Shown here piece by piece: positions 46,828 through 58,365 of a DNA stretch of 64,000 nt. The stretch lies in the NCBI GenBank assembly GCA_030035585.1, contig CM057462.1, positions 100,957,234-101,021,233 on the forward strand, in the 5' to 3' direction. The stretch's first letter is position 1. Every line of letters begins with the position of its first letter. Below the pieces are notes generated by a model, which did not search any database, had not been told where the DNA came from, and was given only the letters and a program-made list of their open reading frames with translations. This DNA is from Dugong dugon (Eukaryota > Chordata > Mammalia > Sirenia > Dugongidae). Made by a program: the position numbers and the translations under genes.

Positions 46828-47024
46828 AAAGTTGCTGTTGAGTTGATTCTGACTCATGCCAATCTCGTGTATGTATGTCAGAGTAGAACTGTGCTCCATA
46901 GGGTTTTCAATAGCTGATTTCTCAGGAGTTGATCAGAACTTCCTTCTGAAGCGCCTCTAGGTGGACACAAATCTGTAGTCTTTGGGTTAGCAGCCGACTG
47001 CTAACTGTTGTGCCTCTAGAACTC
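46828..47024 (-). repeat. AfroSINE, long variant (first of three in a row)
   Basis: Minus-strand copy, tail at 46828 (GTTGCTGTTGAGTTGATTC), decayed head near 47024. Starts about 10 bases after an RTE ends. Confidence 0.85.
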
Positions 47025-47050
47025 CTTTAAGATACTTCATAAACCAAGCA

Positions 47051-47210
47051 AAAACCAAACTCGCTGCCATCAAGTCAATTCTAACTCATAGCAACCCTAT
47101 AAGACAGAGTAGAGCTGCCCCATAGAGTTTCCAGGGAGCAACTGGTAGATTCGAACTGCTAACCTTTTGCTTAGCAGCCGAGGTCTTAACCACTGGGCCA
47201 CCAGGGCTCC
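47051..47210 (-). repeat. AfroSINE, short variant (second of three)
   Basis: Minus-strand copy complete from AAAACCAAACTCGCTGCC to the head GGAGCCCTGGTGGCCCAGTGG (minus strand). Confidence 0.92.
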
Positions 47211-47221
47211 ATTTATACATT

Positions 47222-47403
47222 AAAAAAACCAAACTAAACAAAAAAAAAACCCATTGCCATTGAGTTGACTCCAACTCCTAGAGACCCAATAGGACAGAGT
47301 AAAATTGCCTCATCATAGGGTTTCCAAGGAGTACCTGGTGGATTTGAACTGCTGACCTTTTGGTTAGCAGCCAAACTCTTAACCACTACACCACTAGGCT
47401 TTC
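47222..47403 (-). repeat. AfroSINE, short variant (third of three)
   Basis: Minus-strand copy with a longer A-rich tail (AACAAAAAAAAAACCC) and a head decayed to GGAAAGCCTAGTGGTGTAGTGG on the minus strand. Confidence 0.9.
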
Positions 47404-47499
47404 CCCATACTACATAGGACTCCTTAAAAACATAGAGAATAATTTTGCTGAGAGAAGTTGGGTAAAAGAAATAACAAGTATTTCTTGTCATAGAAAGCA

Positions 47500-47740
47500 C
47501 ATGGAAGGGCTGGTCAGGTAGGGAGAGTGGAATGAACCATGCAGTGCTTGGGGAATGGCAGGTAGCTTAGCATGATGAGTGTAGGAGGAACAAAGCTCAA
47601 AGAAAGGATCAGGTGGGGTGGCAGAATATAAGACTAAAACATCTGGTTAATGCCATTTGGGGAAGGTATTTTTTACCTTGCTCAGGAATTTGGACCTTAT
47701 CCAGTAGCCAGTGTGAATCTTTGGAAGGTGTAACAGCACT
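47500..47740 (-). repeat. Possible antisense L2 fragment
   Basis: Purine-rich text with 'tttggaccttatccagtagc' recalls the antisense L2 middle. Weak. Confidence 0.35.
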
Positions 47741-47742
47741 TC

Positions 47743-47773
47743 TGGGGTGTGTGTGTGTGTGTGTGTGTGTGTG
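47743..47773. repeat. (GT)n microsatellite
   Basis: About 15 uninterrupted GT units. The minus-strand His/Thr runs in two short frames come from it. Confidence 0.95.
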
Positions 47774-49795
47774 GTGAATGTCTTGGACAGATGTTAGGCT
47801 TTTCTTGTGTTGTTTTGGATTCTGATGTTGTTCTTTCAAATCCTTGAATCAGGCCACACCTCTGTGGGACCTTTATCCTGTAAAGAGGGTGACCTTCCAG
47901 GTGCCCATAATTTAGGAAAGGCAGACCTGAAAACAATTGAAGAAGGAATTTCTGTTTTTCCCTGGGTCTCTCTTGGTCTTGAATCTGAATTTTAATTGAA
48001 GCTTGATACGCTTGAGCCTACTGCAGAGTCCTGGGGTATTAGGCAGGGCAGAAAGAAGGCCTCTGACCTTTAGACGCAGGCTGGGAAGCAGGAGAGGGAA
48101 CCACAGTGAGTCAAAAATGAGTAGAAGATGACTGGCGAATCAGATTTTGAATTAATTTCTTTAATGTTATTGCTGAGCTTTAGGGAAATTGTGTAACAGT
48201 ATGTGCCTGGACTGGACTAGAGGTACCTCCCTCGTGTGCCAGCAAGTGGAATTAGGAAACACCCTGTTGGAAGTCCTCCAACTACTCTGAACAGGCTGTC
48301 TCTTTAACTATAATAGGATGCTCAGGGACACAAACAGATGTCCATCCACATTCCCTGATTTGCCTGGGTCTCAGGAGCCCCATAACAAAGTCTATAAACT
48401 CATCCACAATTAGAGTTCATTACAGACACAGCTGATAGACCCAGGGCGGGAGTGAGAGTTCAGGGCGGTAGGAGGGAGAGGGGATAGCTAATGGACTGAG
48501 GGAGGAGTAGTCTCTCAGGAAGCATGAACGCAGGAAGAATCAACAGGATCCTTGGCAGAAACAACTCACATGTGTAAGCATGAGGTAGACTTAACAGTAA
48601 GGCTAAATGTAGCAAAAGAGCAGTAGCTCTCCAGTGGTACAGCAAGAAGTTGTGCTAGAATCTCTTCCCCCAGCAATGCCCCCCTAGAGGCATGTATGAT
48701 CCCTGGGAAGGAGAAGGCTAGCTGGTAAGACTGATAGGATCATCACACTAGGAGCCCAAGAAATTCTGTCATAAAACCTCATCAAAAAGAGTTGTACTGG
48801 AGAAGAGGTAAGTATTTTCCCCAGTTAGAGAGACAAGTGTGGTCCAGAGATATGGAGGCAGGGGATGATGGAACTTCACTGGTGTCATCAGAGAGGTGAC
48901 CAAATTCTCATCTATGTTAGACACATGACAGTAGAGAGTGGGTAAATGTAGGTGGTAGAATTAGTAGAATATTGTAGCATGAGTGTGGGGGCAAGAAAGG
49001 AAGAGGATTTAAACAAGTTTCTCTGGCTACTTAGGTTGACAACGACATGACTATTAAGTGAGGGATGTAAGAAAAATGACCAGAATGAAGGAAAATGGGA
49101 AAAATAATAAATTTTCTTTAGGTAAAGTTTTCATATGTTAGACTGTATTGCTTGATTCTCTGGTATAGTATTTAGGTGGAAAAAAACACCAGGCAATTGG
49201 GTAAAATGGATATGGAACGCTTAAGGGAGGTGGCAGATGACACACTAATATTGGAGAAGATTTAGAATAAAAGCCTAGAAAAAAAACATATTTTAGAAAT
49301 GGTTAGAGGTAGTGGGCTTAGAAAAGGATGCAGAGAGCACATGGCAAAAAATATGAGGAAAAGGAGGAGATTCAGGAATGAGTATTGTGTGGAAGCTTGA
49401 AGGATTACTGAGATCCCAGGGATACATAGCATATCAGAAAGAAGATTAGGCCTAAAACTACTGACTTGTGATCACATAGCTGGGGAAAGTCCCTAAGGGC
49501 ATTAGGGGTATCACACGTGAAGATATTCACCTTGTAGCCATGTGGTCTAATGTGTTATACCATAGATAAAAGATGCTAAAAGTCTGTTCTAAGGGACATG
49601 GGCCAAAGAGAAAGTCCAACCCTAAGAAGCAAACGAAATTATTAACAAAGGGACGGGGTAAAATTAGTGCAACTAGCTGGCTATCCCATTCTCTTCCCTT
49701 GTCCATTCTCTACATGTGTCTCACAACCATGCCCAAGGGAGCTACATCAGAATCTTGAGGGAGTAGGTGTGACAATGGGTAGGTATGTGTAGTCT
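47774..49795. other. Intergenic DNA, nothing certain
   Basis: Mixed sequence, purine-rich in 48030-49560, perhaps containing further decayed antisense L2. Short frames only. No exon supported. Confidence 0.4.
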
Positions 49796-49802
49796 GATAA
49801 AA

Positions 49803-50425
49803 TACTTACCAGGAGATTTTAATATGAATCACTGATCGTTAAGGTTGTGTGTCAACTTGGCTGGGCCATAATTCTCAGTGATTTGGCAGTTACAATGTAG
49901 TTTGGCAGTCATATAATAATATGATCACATGATGAAATTTGATATAATGTGATCACCTCCATGATGGGATCTGCTATGAGTAACCAATCAGTTGAAAGGC
50001 AGTTTCCTTGGGAGTGTGGCCTGGATAGAATGTAAGTGAACTTCCTGGCAAGACTTGTGGGCTTTTGCTTGCTCTTGATCCTGCAGCTGGCTCCTGTTTG
50101 TCTGACCTCTGTTTCTTGGGACTTGAGCTAGCAGCTTACTTGCCATCTTGCCTGTTGATCTTGAGATTCACAGATCTTTGCAGCCTGTGAGCAATAGCCC
50201 TGCTGTCGATCTGCTGATCTTGGTTTTGCCAACCCCTGCAGCTATGTAAATAAGGAGAAGCCTCTATCCTGACCCACAGACTTGGGACATTCCAGCCTGT
50301 ACAATCGCGTGAGCCATTTCCTTGATATAAATCTTTCTATATATATTTAGATGCTCTACTGGTTTTGCATCTATAGAGAACTCAGCCTAAGACAACCCCC
50401 ATGGTTGAGAAATCTCTACTTTAGA
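49803..50425 (+). repeat. MER5A split by an LTR-like element
   Basis: The left piece (49809-49845) reads 'accaggagattttaatatga' and the right piece (50400-50425) 'atggttgagaaatctctac', together giving the 3' end of MER5A. The sequence between them is a separate insertion. Confidence 0.5.
49846..50399 (+). mobile_element. LTR-like old mammalian interspersed repeat
   Basis: Starts 'gtgtgtcaacttggctgggc' and ends with 'gagaactcagcctaagaca', the frame of an old mammalian repeat that usually ends with 'ctaatacag'-like sequence. It contains 'taatcgcgtgagcca'-type text at 50304-50318. A flanking AAGGTT / ATGGTT pair could be its target duplication. Family name not certain. Confidence 0.5.
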
Positions 50426-51295
50426 CTATGAATCCGTTCCTGAAGTTCCAAGTTTAAGAAGTTTTATAACAGTTGGAGAACCCAAGTGACTATCCAGTGA
50501 AGATTTTAGCAGCTAAGCAGGAACTCCTTTTAAATACCTATCAGTTTCCAATTATTTAGTAATGCTGGACAGGCTGCTTTTCCAATTTTTTTTTCTTTGA
50601 TTCCGATGTACTCCCAGTTGAAGAGGAGAATCAATCACCCCCTTTGTTGCCTTTTCCAGGCCCTGCCTTGAATGTGCCATGCTTTAAGGGAATGCTTGGG
50701 AGTTGCAAATCATGCCTGTGATCTTGCCACCACCAACCCCATCCTCCACCCCATGCTTCCTCTTCTGTCTTCCAGAAACTTTGGTTGCTCCACAAAAATA
50801 CCACAACTGGGTGTAGCACTGAAGAAACACATTTTGCCTCTCTCCAAAGAAGGGATGCATGTTTCATTTTTCCTTAGAATTTAGGAAAGAAACTAATGAC
50901 ATATTTTCTTGTTTTCTCATGCATAGGATAATGAGGAAATCAACGATTTACTGAAGAAGAATATGCAAATATTTGCTGTTTCTAGTATGGAAACTAAGTT
51001 AAAGCAGCATAGGCAGTTTTGGCTCTTACGGTAGTAGTTTCTGAATCAGACGTGTGTCTATAGAAAATAGCATCTATGGCAAGCACTGAAATTGCACCCC
51101 TGTCGAAACAACTGATACCCATCTTTTAGATAACTTTATATAATGTCAGTGCAAAAATACAAGTCAAGCTCGTTAATCTATACTTAACACACTATGGCAC
51201 CACGTGAAAATTTCCTCATTACAACTGCACCTTTCTTGCTTTCACTAATGGAAATTGGTTTATGATGTGCTCAAAATCATTTTTTTTCAGTTTGT
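50426..51295. other. Intergenic DNA, nothing recognised
   Basis: Overlapping short frames at 50631-50884 have no domain. No repeat assigned. Confidence 0.45.
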
Positions 51296-51432
51296 GTCAT
51301 AGTGGTTAAGAGTTTGGCTGCTGACCAAAAGGTTGACAGTTCGAATCCACCAGCGGCTCCTTGGAAACTCTATGGGGCAGTTTTACTCTGTCCTATAGGG
51401 TCACTATGAGTTGGAATCGACTGAACGGCAAC
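51296..51432 (+). repeat. AfroSINE, short variant, head altered
   Basis: The forward copy enters at GTGTCATAGTGGTTAAGAG, lacking the GGAGCCCTGG start. The body and tail (GAGTTGGAATCGACTGAACG) are well kept, but the GGTTTGG end is missing. Confidence 0.88.
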
Positions 51433-53115
51433 TCAGCAGAGCAAGATCACAGTCTGCCTTGACCCATAGAGGCTCTCAAATACGAAAGTATTAGTTTTAA
51501 CTTGCTGAATGATGTCTCACAGCTGGTGATGGAAACTGTGATGGTTAATAGAAACTGCTCAGTGACACTTCCCCTCCTCTCTCCTCCTCCCTCCCCTCTG
51601 CCGTACCTTAGATAGGCCTCTGTTCTGAATAGCATTCTCTTTTCTTGTGAATGTTAATTGTTTATGCTTGGTCTGGTTTTCAAACTTCACCAAAGCAGAA
51701 TTTATTAACATTTTCCCCTTTTTTTATTAGGGCTTTGTTTTCAAACACAAATGAGACATCTGAATATATTAATAACTAAAAATTTAAGTGTTATTATTAG
51801 CATAAACTAAGCAAAAGTGAAACTGTTTTTATAAAAGATGCTACTTAAACATGCAAAAGAGCTGCCTGATAAAAATCAACCAAAATAAGTCCAGAAGTGT
51901 TTCTTCTTCTTCGGAAAAAATAATGTAATTGGTTATTGCAAAGCCAGAATAGAACATAATAGCTACCCTTTAAATAGTTGATAAATGTTCAGTGAGCTTC
52001 TCTATAGTGTTTTGAAAAAAAGTGACTAGTAAGTAAAGAAGAAGACCTACTACTTTAAACAAATTGAATTAGGTAAGATGCTCTCTCATTTATATTCAGG
52101 AAAAAAGAAAAAAACAAAACAAACAAATCTCATCCTAAAATGAAAAGCTACTCACATTACAAAATAATTTAAATTAAAATGTTAAACTGAATTCAGTATT
52201 TGCAAAGATTTTATGCTTCAGGTAAGTTTTTTCTTTCCCAGAGATAACGTATTTTTAATATTCAATTCATTAACTTGAAAGCACAATGAAATGAATTCTT
52301 GGAAATTCTCTGGTCTAATTTTTTATAACATTAAAAGGCACAACACTCAGTGTAAGTAGCTTTCCGAATACTTCCTTTAATTCATTCTTTTTTTTCCTAC
52401 AAATACGTACTGAGAACCCACAATGTTCTAGGCACTATGTTTTAAACCTTTAGGAAAACGAAACAAAACACACACACAGTTTGATTTTGCTTTATGAAGA
52501 GTTAAGAGTGAAGACATTTTTCCTCTCATAATCAAGCAAGGAGGATATAACTTCCTTTGATTTTTCATGCTGAAAAAATTTTTTTTGCATAAACATATTT
52601 TCACTTTTGACAAAATAAAATAGGTTTAATTCTCACCAATGATAACAAATCTAAAGGCAGCTTTTTAAGCTCTTGTCTTAAGTTTGATTATCATTTGCTT
52701 TGCCTCGCAGGGTGTTCAGCTCTAAAAGGGAATATACTTATCTTCATTACCTCTCACTGAGCCTTACACTATTCCTACCGTTCTCCTTTCTAGGACCTTT
52801 GCAAGAACTCTTGTCTGGTTAAATATAAGCAAACAATCTTAATGGCAAACAAACCCAGAGTCTAGTTAAATATGTTGATTTTTTTCTAGTCTATTTGTTA
52901 GAAGTTGAAATCAGGGCAGAAATCACATTAACCGTGGCCTTCTTGGGCCACTGGAGGCCACCAAAGGTTTATTTCAATTTTCTTTAACTCAGAAAAAAAT
53001 AAATTTAATGAACACATTCAGAAGACGAGTCAACTAAACAAACAAAAAAATGAACCAAACAATTTAAAGGAAGCTCCACCTGAAGAAGGCATCGTAGTTG
53101 ATGAGCACTATGGGC
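51433..53115. other. Intergenic DNA, nothing recognised
   Basis: AT-rich, repeat-poor. No exon or RNA gene found. Confidence 0.45.
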
Positions 53116-53935
53116 CAACTGGACCAATAAGCAACATCATGATAAATGGAGAAAATATTGAAGTTCCCCAGGATTTCACTTGGATCCACAATCAACACCC
53201 ATGGAAGCAGCAATCAAGAAATGAAACAATGTATTGCATTGGGCAAATCTGCTGTAAAAGATGTCTTTAAAGCGTTGAAAAGCAAAGATATCACTTTGAG
53301 GACTAAGATGGGCCCGACCCAAGCCATGGTATTTTCACTTGCCTCAGATGCATGTGAAAGCTGGACAATGCATAAGGAAGACTGAAGAAAAATTGATGCC
53401 TTTGAATTATGGTGTTGATGAAGAATACTGAATATATCATGGACTGCCAGAAGGAGCACTGGTGGTGCAGTGGTGAAGTGCTTAGCTGTGAACCTAAAGG
53501 TGGGCAGTTCAAACCCACCAGCTGCTCCTTGGCAACCCTATGGGGTAGTTCTAGTATGTCCTACAGGGTCACTATGAGTCAGAATCAACTCAATGGCAAT
53601 GAGTTTGGTTTTGGCCAGGAGAATGAACAGATGTGAGTTGGAAGAAGTACAACCAGAATTCATCTTAGAAGCAAGAACAGCAAGACTTCATCTCATGTGC
53701 TTTGGACATGTTATCAGGAGGGACCAGTCCCTGGAGAAGGACATCATGCTTGGTAAAGTAGAGGGTCAGCAAAAGAGAGGAAGACCCTCAATGAGATGGA
53801 CTAACACAGTGGCTGCAATGATGGCTGCAAGCATAGCAACGATAGTGAGGATGGTGCACTGTTTCATTCTGTTGTACATAGGGTCGCTATGAGTCCAAAT
53901 CAACTTGATGACACCTAACTACAACAACAATGAGC
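53116..53935 (+). mobile_element. RTE LINE 3' fragment interrupted by an AfroSINE
   Basis: The forward RTE runs from 'aactggaccaataagcaaca' to the (CAA)n tail at 53935. It is split at 53454-53613 by a SINE and resumes with AGGAGAATGAACAGATGTG. The reverse transcriptase core is not included. Frames 53146-53385 and 53593-53892 are parts of the old C-terminal coding region. Confidence 0.92.
53454..53613 (+). repeat. AfroSINE nested in RTE, 8-bp target duplication
   Basis: Forward copy from GAGCACTGGTGGTGCAGTGG to GAGTTTGGTTTTG. Flanked by GCCAGAAG (53446-53453) and GCCAGGAG (53614-53621), one mismatch, which are RTE bases. Confidence 0.92.
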
Positions 53936-54009
53936 TTGCAGAGGGGATGGGTTGGAGAAGATAGAAATTTCTTTCTTGTAATCAGCTTTTGCAGATCAGT
54001 AGTGAGAAA

Positions 54010-54225
54010 GGAGCCCCGGCAGCACAATGGTTAAGTCCTTGTCTGCTAACCAAAAGGTTGGCAGTTGTTACCCATCAGCTGCTCTGCAGGAGAAACATGT
54101 GACAGTCAGCTACCATCAAGATTACAGTCTTGGAAACCCTATGGGAGAGTTCTACCCTGTCCTGTGGAGTTGCTGTGAGTCAGAATTGACTCGACGGCAA
54201 CAGGTTTTTCTTTCTTTTTTTTTTG
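54010..54225 (+). repeat. AfroSINE, long variant
   Basis: Forward copy: head GGAGCCCCGGCAGCACAATGG, a middle module with a different insertion (GTGACAGTCAGCTACCATC), tail AGAATTGACTCGACGGCAAC, then poly-T. Confidence 0.88.
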
Positions 54226-54375
54226 ATTTAGTGAGAGTGTGTTGATAGTTCCTTAACAGATCTGCAACTGAATAAAATTGAAATTACATATGAATGGGGA
54301 TATGTGGTGGTGTGTATTTCCAGAGATTTTTGTACAGAACTCATGACATTGATTTCCTCACATCCATCTCTCTCC

Positions 54376-54600
54376 CTCTGCCCTCTTCCCTCCCTCCCTC
54401 TGCCCTCCCTTCCCTCCCTCCCTCTGCCCTCCCTTCCCTCCCTCCCTCTGCCCTCCCTTCCCTCCCTCCCTCTGCCCTCCCTTCCCTCCCTCCCTCTGCC
54501 CTCCCTTCCCTCCCTCCCTCTGCCCTCCCTTCCCTCCCTCCCTCTGCCCTCCCTTCCCTCCCTTCCTCTGCCCTCCCTTCCCTCTCTCCCTCTGCCCTCC
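54376..54600. repeat. 24-bp minisatellite, about 9-10 units, G-quadruplex prone
   Basis: Unit TCTGCCCTCCCTTCCCTCCC plus CTCC, 24 bases, repeated nearly perfectly. The last two units carry single changes. On the minus strand each unit offers five runs of three G with one- or two-base gaps. Frames of 126-149 aa on both strands in this area are artefacts of the repeat, because 24 is a multiple of three. Confidence 0.95.
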
Positions 54601-54660
54601 TTTTCTTTCTTCCTTGCCTCCCTCCCTCCTTCTTCTTCCTTCCTTTCTTCCTTCTTCAGC
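54601..54660. repeat. (TTCC)n-like pyrimidine tract
   Basis: Continuation of the minisatellite into imperfect TTCC/TCCC sequence. Confidence 0.8.
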
Positions 54661-54804
54661 TCTGTCCTTCTTCTCATTTATTGATACAACAATGTATTCC
54701 TGCTTTATGACTGAAAAACTTCTCTGCCCTGGTCTCTTCAGGGCTTAGACTAGATGTTAATAAACTTGTCCTCAAAGAAGTCAAAGAGGTGAGCTTAGTG
54801 GCTA

Positions 54805-54975
54805 ATAGCATGAGGTTTTGAGTCAAATGGACCTAGGTTCAAGTCTTAATTCTATCACTTGCTATTTTTTTCTTATCCTCTCTAAATCTCTGTTCCCTCC
54901 TCTGTAAAATAGAGATAATAGTATTTACCTCATAGGTTTGTTGTGAGGATTAAATGTTAAAAAGCAGCACTAAAC
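54805..54975 (+). repeat. MIR
   Basis: Good MIR order: 'tggacctaggttcaagtct', 'ctctgtaaaatagagataat', 'ttgttgtgaggattaaatg'. Confidence 0.8.
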
Positions 54976-55109
54976 ATCTTATGACTTAGATAAATGTAAT
55001 TAAAATATCTCAAATACAGAGTTATGATACAGTACACAACAGTACTTGAAAAAGTGCCCTAGAAATAAATGCTGGACATATGCATAAAGGGTTCTTCTGC
55101 CATTTACTA

Positions 55110-55212
55110 TTTGTAGATGTCAGGGTATATGACTTACACATCCTTGTATTCCCAGTGTTGAGCACCGTTTTCATTCAGTAGTTGCTCAATGAATGAGTGA
55201 ATGAATGAAGGA
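55110..55212 (+). repeat. L2 3' end
   Basis: Terminal L2 pattern ending 'gttgctcaatgaatgagtg' and 'aatgaatga'. Confidence 0.6.
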
Positions 55213-55737
55213 TCTAGAATGGCAAATAAGTTTTGCATTTTATACCAAATCTGATTAATTGGTAGAGTTTAGGAAGAATTATTAGGATACGTATGTGCCT
55301 AGGTGGAAAGAATTCACCATCAATCCACCATGTCTGTGTAGCCAGGGCACGGAAACAGAGAGTGGCAGCATGAGTACTGTTGATGTGTTATTGGAGGCCT
55401 TGGCCCCTGATCTAGAAAAAGGAAGAATTCAGCAGTTGGAAGCAAAGAGATGGTATTTCATTCTGGGTCCACATGCTTTTTAATTAGAAGAGAGAAGTAA
55501 TCTTGGCACATTCACCTTGTGAGAAATGAACTCAGAGAAAGCTGTACAGTCACACTATAAAATCCAGTTATGTAAAGCATTCACACTACTGCTCTCCTCT
55601 CATTATTTCTTTTAGGCTCAGAGAAACAGATATTTTTTCCACTTTAACACCACCTGTTATTTCTTAGCTCTCATTTCATTCAGATACTGGAAGGGTCTTG
55701 CATTAGTTTGATATTTGGCAGGTCCTATAAAAAAGGG
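55213..55737. other. Intergenic DNA, nothing recognised
   Basis: A 62-aa plus frame (55295-55483) is without recognisable domain or exon signals. Confidence 0.4.
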
Positions 55738-55945
55738 AGGAGTCCCTGGGTGGTGCAAATGGTTAAGCGCTCAACTACTAGTCTAAAGATTGACAACTCC
55801 AACCTATCCAGAGACACTTTAGAAGATAGTCCTGGCAATCTGCTTCAGAAAGATCACAGCCTTGAAAACCCTATGGAGCAGTTCTACTCTGCACTCCTCA
55901 GGTCACCATGAGTCAGAATTGACTTGATGGCAAACAACAACAACA
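55738..55945 (+). repeat. AfroSINE, long variant, abutting an RTE
   Basis: Forward copy GGAGTCCCTGGGTGGTGCAA to GACTTGATGGCAAACAACAA. The RTE fragment follows at once in the same orientation. Confidence 0.92.
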
Positions 55946-56343
55946 TGGAAAAGGAACACAGAACAAGAATTGATGCACTTAAACTATAGTGTTGGTGAAG
56001 AATATTGACTATACCATGGACTGCCAGAAGAAAAAATAGATCAGTCTTAGAAGAAATATAACCAGAACACTCCTTAGAAGCACGGATGGTGAGACTTCAA
56101 CTTGCTTACTTTGGATACATCATCAGAAGAGAACAATCGCTACAAAAGGATATCATGGTTGTTAAAGGGTCAGCGAAAACTAGGGAAACCTTCAATAAGA
56201 TAGACTGACACAATAGTCACAACCATAGACTCAAACGTATCAACAATTTTGAAGATGGCACAGGACCAGGCAACATTTTGTTCTGTTATAAGTAAGTTTG
56301 CTGTGAGCTGGAGCCAACTGGATGATGGCAACTAACAACAACT
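55946..56343 (+). repeat. RTE LINE 3' fragment, ~400 bases
   Basis: Forward 3' end, diverged: 'gaatattgactataccatg', 'catcatcagaagagaacaat', terminal 'ggcaactaacaacaac'. Confidence 0.88.
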
Positions 56344-56349
56344 CTATTA

Positions 56350-56495
56350 ACCTAGATGGGAATTACCAGTAGAGATTCTAGAAAGTAAAAATGCAAAGAC
56401 TGTATCACAGAAACTTTGATTCACAGTTCTGGTATGTTTGTATTTCTATAAAACCACAAGTGATTCTGAGGATTGCTTTGGTTGAGAACTATTAC
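56350..56495 (+). repeat. MER5A (hAT DNA transposon relic)
   Basis: Ordered weak matches: 'gggaattaccagtagagatt', 'aaccacaagtgattctgagg', 'tttggttgagaactatta'. Confidence 0.6.
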
Positions 56496-56499
56496 TATA

Positions 56500-56657
56500 A
56501 CCCAACCTATTGCCTTTGAGTCAATTCCGACTCATAGCGACCCTATAGGACAGAGTAGATCTGCCCGATAGTGTTTCCAAGGAACAGCTGGTGGATTTGA
56601 ATTGCCGACCTTTTAGTTAGCAGCCTGAGCTCTTAACCACTGCACAACCAGGGCTCC
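56500..56657 (-). repeat. AfroSINE, short variant
   Basis: Minus-strand copy, complete from ACCCAACCTATTGCCTTTG to head GGAGCCCTGGTTGTGCAGTGG (minus strand). Confidence 0.92.
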
Positions 56658-56765
56658 ATTGTTGTTGTTGTTGTTAGTTGCCCTCGAGTCAGTTCCAACT
56701 CATAGCGACACTATGTACAACAGAACGAAACATTGCCCGATCCTGCACCATCCTCACAATCATTG
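56658..56765 (-). repeat. RTE LINE tail fragment
   Basis: (GTT)n then 'agttgccctcgagtcagttcc' and about 80 bases of RTE 3' end on the minus strand, directly after the SINE head. Confidence 0.88.
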
Positions 56766-58365
56766 TTACTAACTTCTTATTGACTTCTTTAAAATTATGG
56801 TTTCAGATATCTTATTCATTGATCCTTAGTTTTATCATCTTTAAAATAATTATAACATTATGAAGTTATTGTGAGAATCAGATAAAATGTTTAGTATCTG
56901 GCTCTTGGTAGGTGCTCAGTAAATACTAATTATTAATATTTGTATCACTAAAGAGATGTTGTAAGAAAGATATCATTCGAAGTCTGAACAGGCTTGAGGC
57001 ATTTGGAAAAATACAATATTATTATTCATATAGACAGTCTTTGAAATTTGTAAAATTTGTAAAATGTAAGTTTACCCAGAATGATCAGGGAATTAGATAT
57101 TCTAATTAACTGACTTCCTTGGGCTAGCTAGAAGATAAATTTTAATTTAATTCTCATTGCTGAAAATACTCCCAAAATCTAATAGACTTTTCTGCCTTAA
57201 AAAATCTAGTATAGTGAACATAATTGAATCAATTTTGATAATTCCGGTTATATCATCCACAATGTTATCATTTAGAACCAAAAATTTTCATTATACAGCA
57301 ATATAAGCATACTTATTGAGGAAGACTGAGATGAGGTAATCAGATACTCAGGACCTATCTGAGAAGTTGTTTTAATTCCCGGTCTTAGTCACCTTGAGGA
57401 GAAGCTTTTGTATTTTTGTTAAAGGGGAAAGGATTTGGAGTGGCAAAATGGCCCACAGATTCTTCTCCCCCAAATACAAAACATTTGAGAAGCATTGTGC
57501 TAGAACATGCCATTGTCCTGGTCTAATAGATTATTGGCTGTCACCTTCTTGAATCTTTGAGGTCTTTTAGTAATCTTTTGAAAATACTAATTAAATGCTT
57601 GGGGTTTATCAATATTATTACGATTACATATTCTCATAATTCTTATAATTCAAGGTGGTTTGGCTGATAATGAATTCAATGAAACATATTTTCTCAAAAC
57701 AAACTAGATGCAACATGTAAATATTATTCAAATAGATTTTAATCGTTTTTTCCCCCCTAATCCAACTGTTGACAAATGATTCTGCCTTTCCCATTAAACC
57801 AGAAAGAATGAGCCAGATATTAGATATTACCCCACAGATGATACAGTTTGGAGAGTGTGCTGCCCTATTGCTGAAGTCTGCAATGTTAGGCACTTCCATA
57901 CTGCTTTCAGGCAGTACCGTCCCTGGGTGTATTTCCTGGGAAAGCCAGCTTGTCTCTTGCCCTCTTTCTGGGTTGTGTCGCTTTTTCACTCCAGAGTCCT
58001 CTTTGAGGCTGCAACCTACCTTATTATCTATTGTCTAAGCTTCACTTGCATTCCCTGCCCTCTTTCTGGGTAATTCCACTATGACTTGCTACTATGGCTC
58101 TGTCTTGCTTTTTCAAAATAATACCTACATCTCACCTTCCCATGTCAGATATCTCATAGTTTTGGACTTCTGGAGGAACTGAAGTGAATCAGCAACATTC
58201 TTCTGTGGACTTAGTTTCTCATTATTGGAACTATTGAGTCATTTTGCTCTTCTTTTTGCTTAATCCAGTCCTGTTTGCTTACCACTAACTCATCATTCCC
58301 CTCTGCCTACTCTCCCTTTGCTTTTGACTACAATGCTCTATGACAATTGCTCTGTGATAAAACGA
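56766..58365. other. Intergenic DNA, nothing recognised
   Basis: AT-rich first half; frames at 57624-57989 and 57769-58073 overlap on opposite strands with no domain. An L2-like scrap near 56905-56925 is too short to claim. Confidence 0.45.

Noticed and set aside
54228..54710. Frames of 126-149 aa on both strands with perfect peptide repeats
   Set aside because: Artefact of a 24-bp minisatellite whose unit is a multiple of three.
57769..58073. Frames with Cys-rich products near 57900-58070
   Set aside because: Two plus frames and one minus frame overlap. No domain, and one is the shadow of another.
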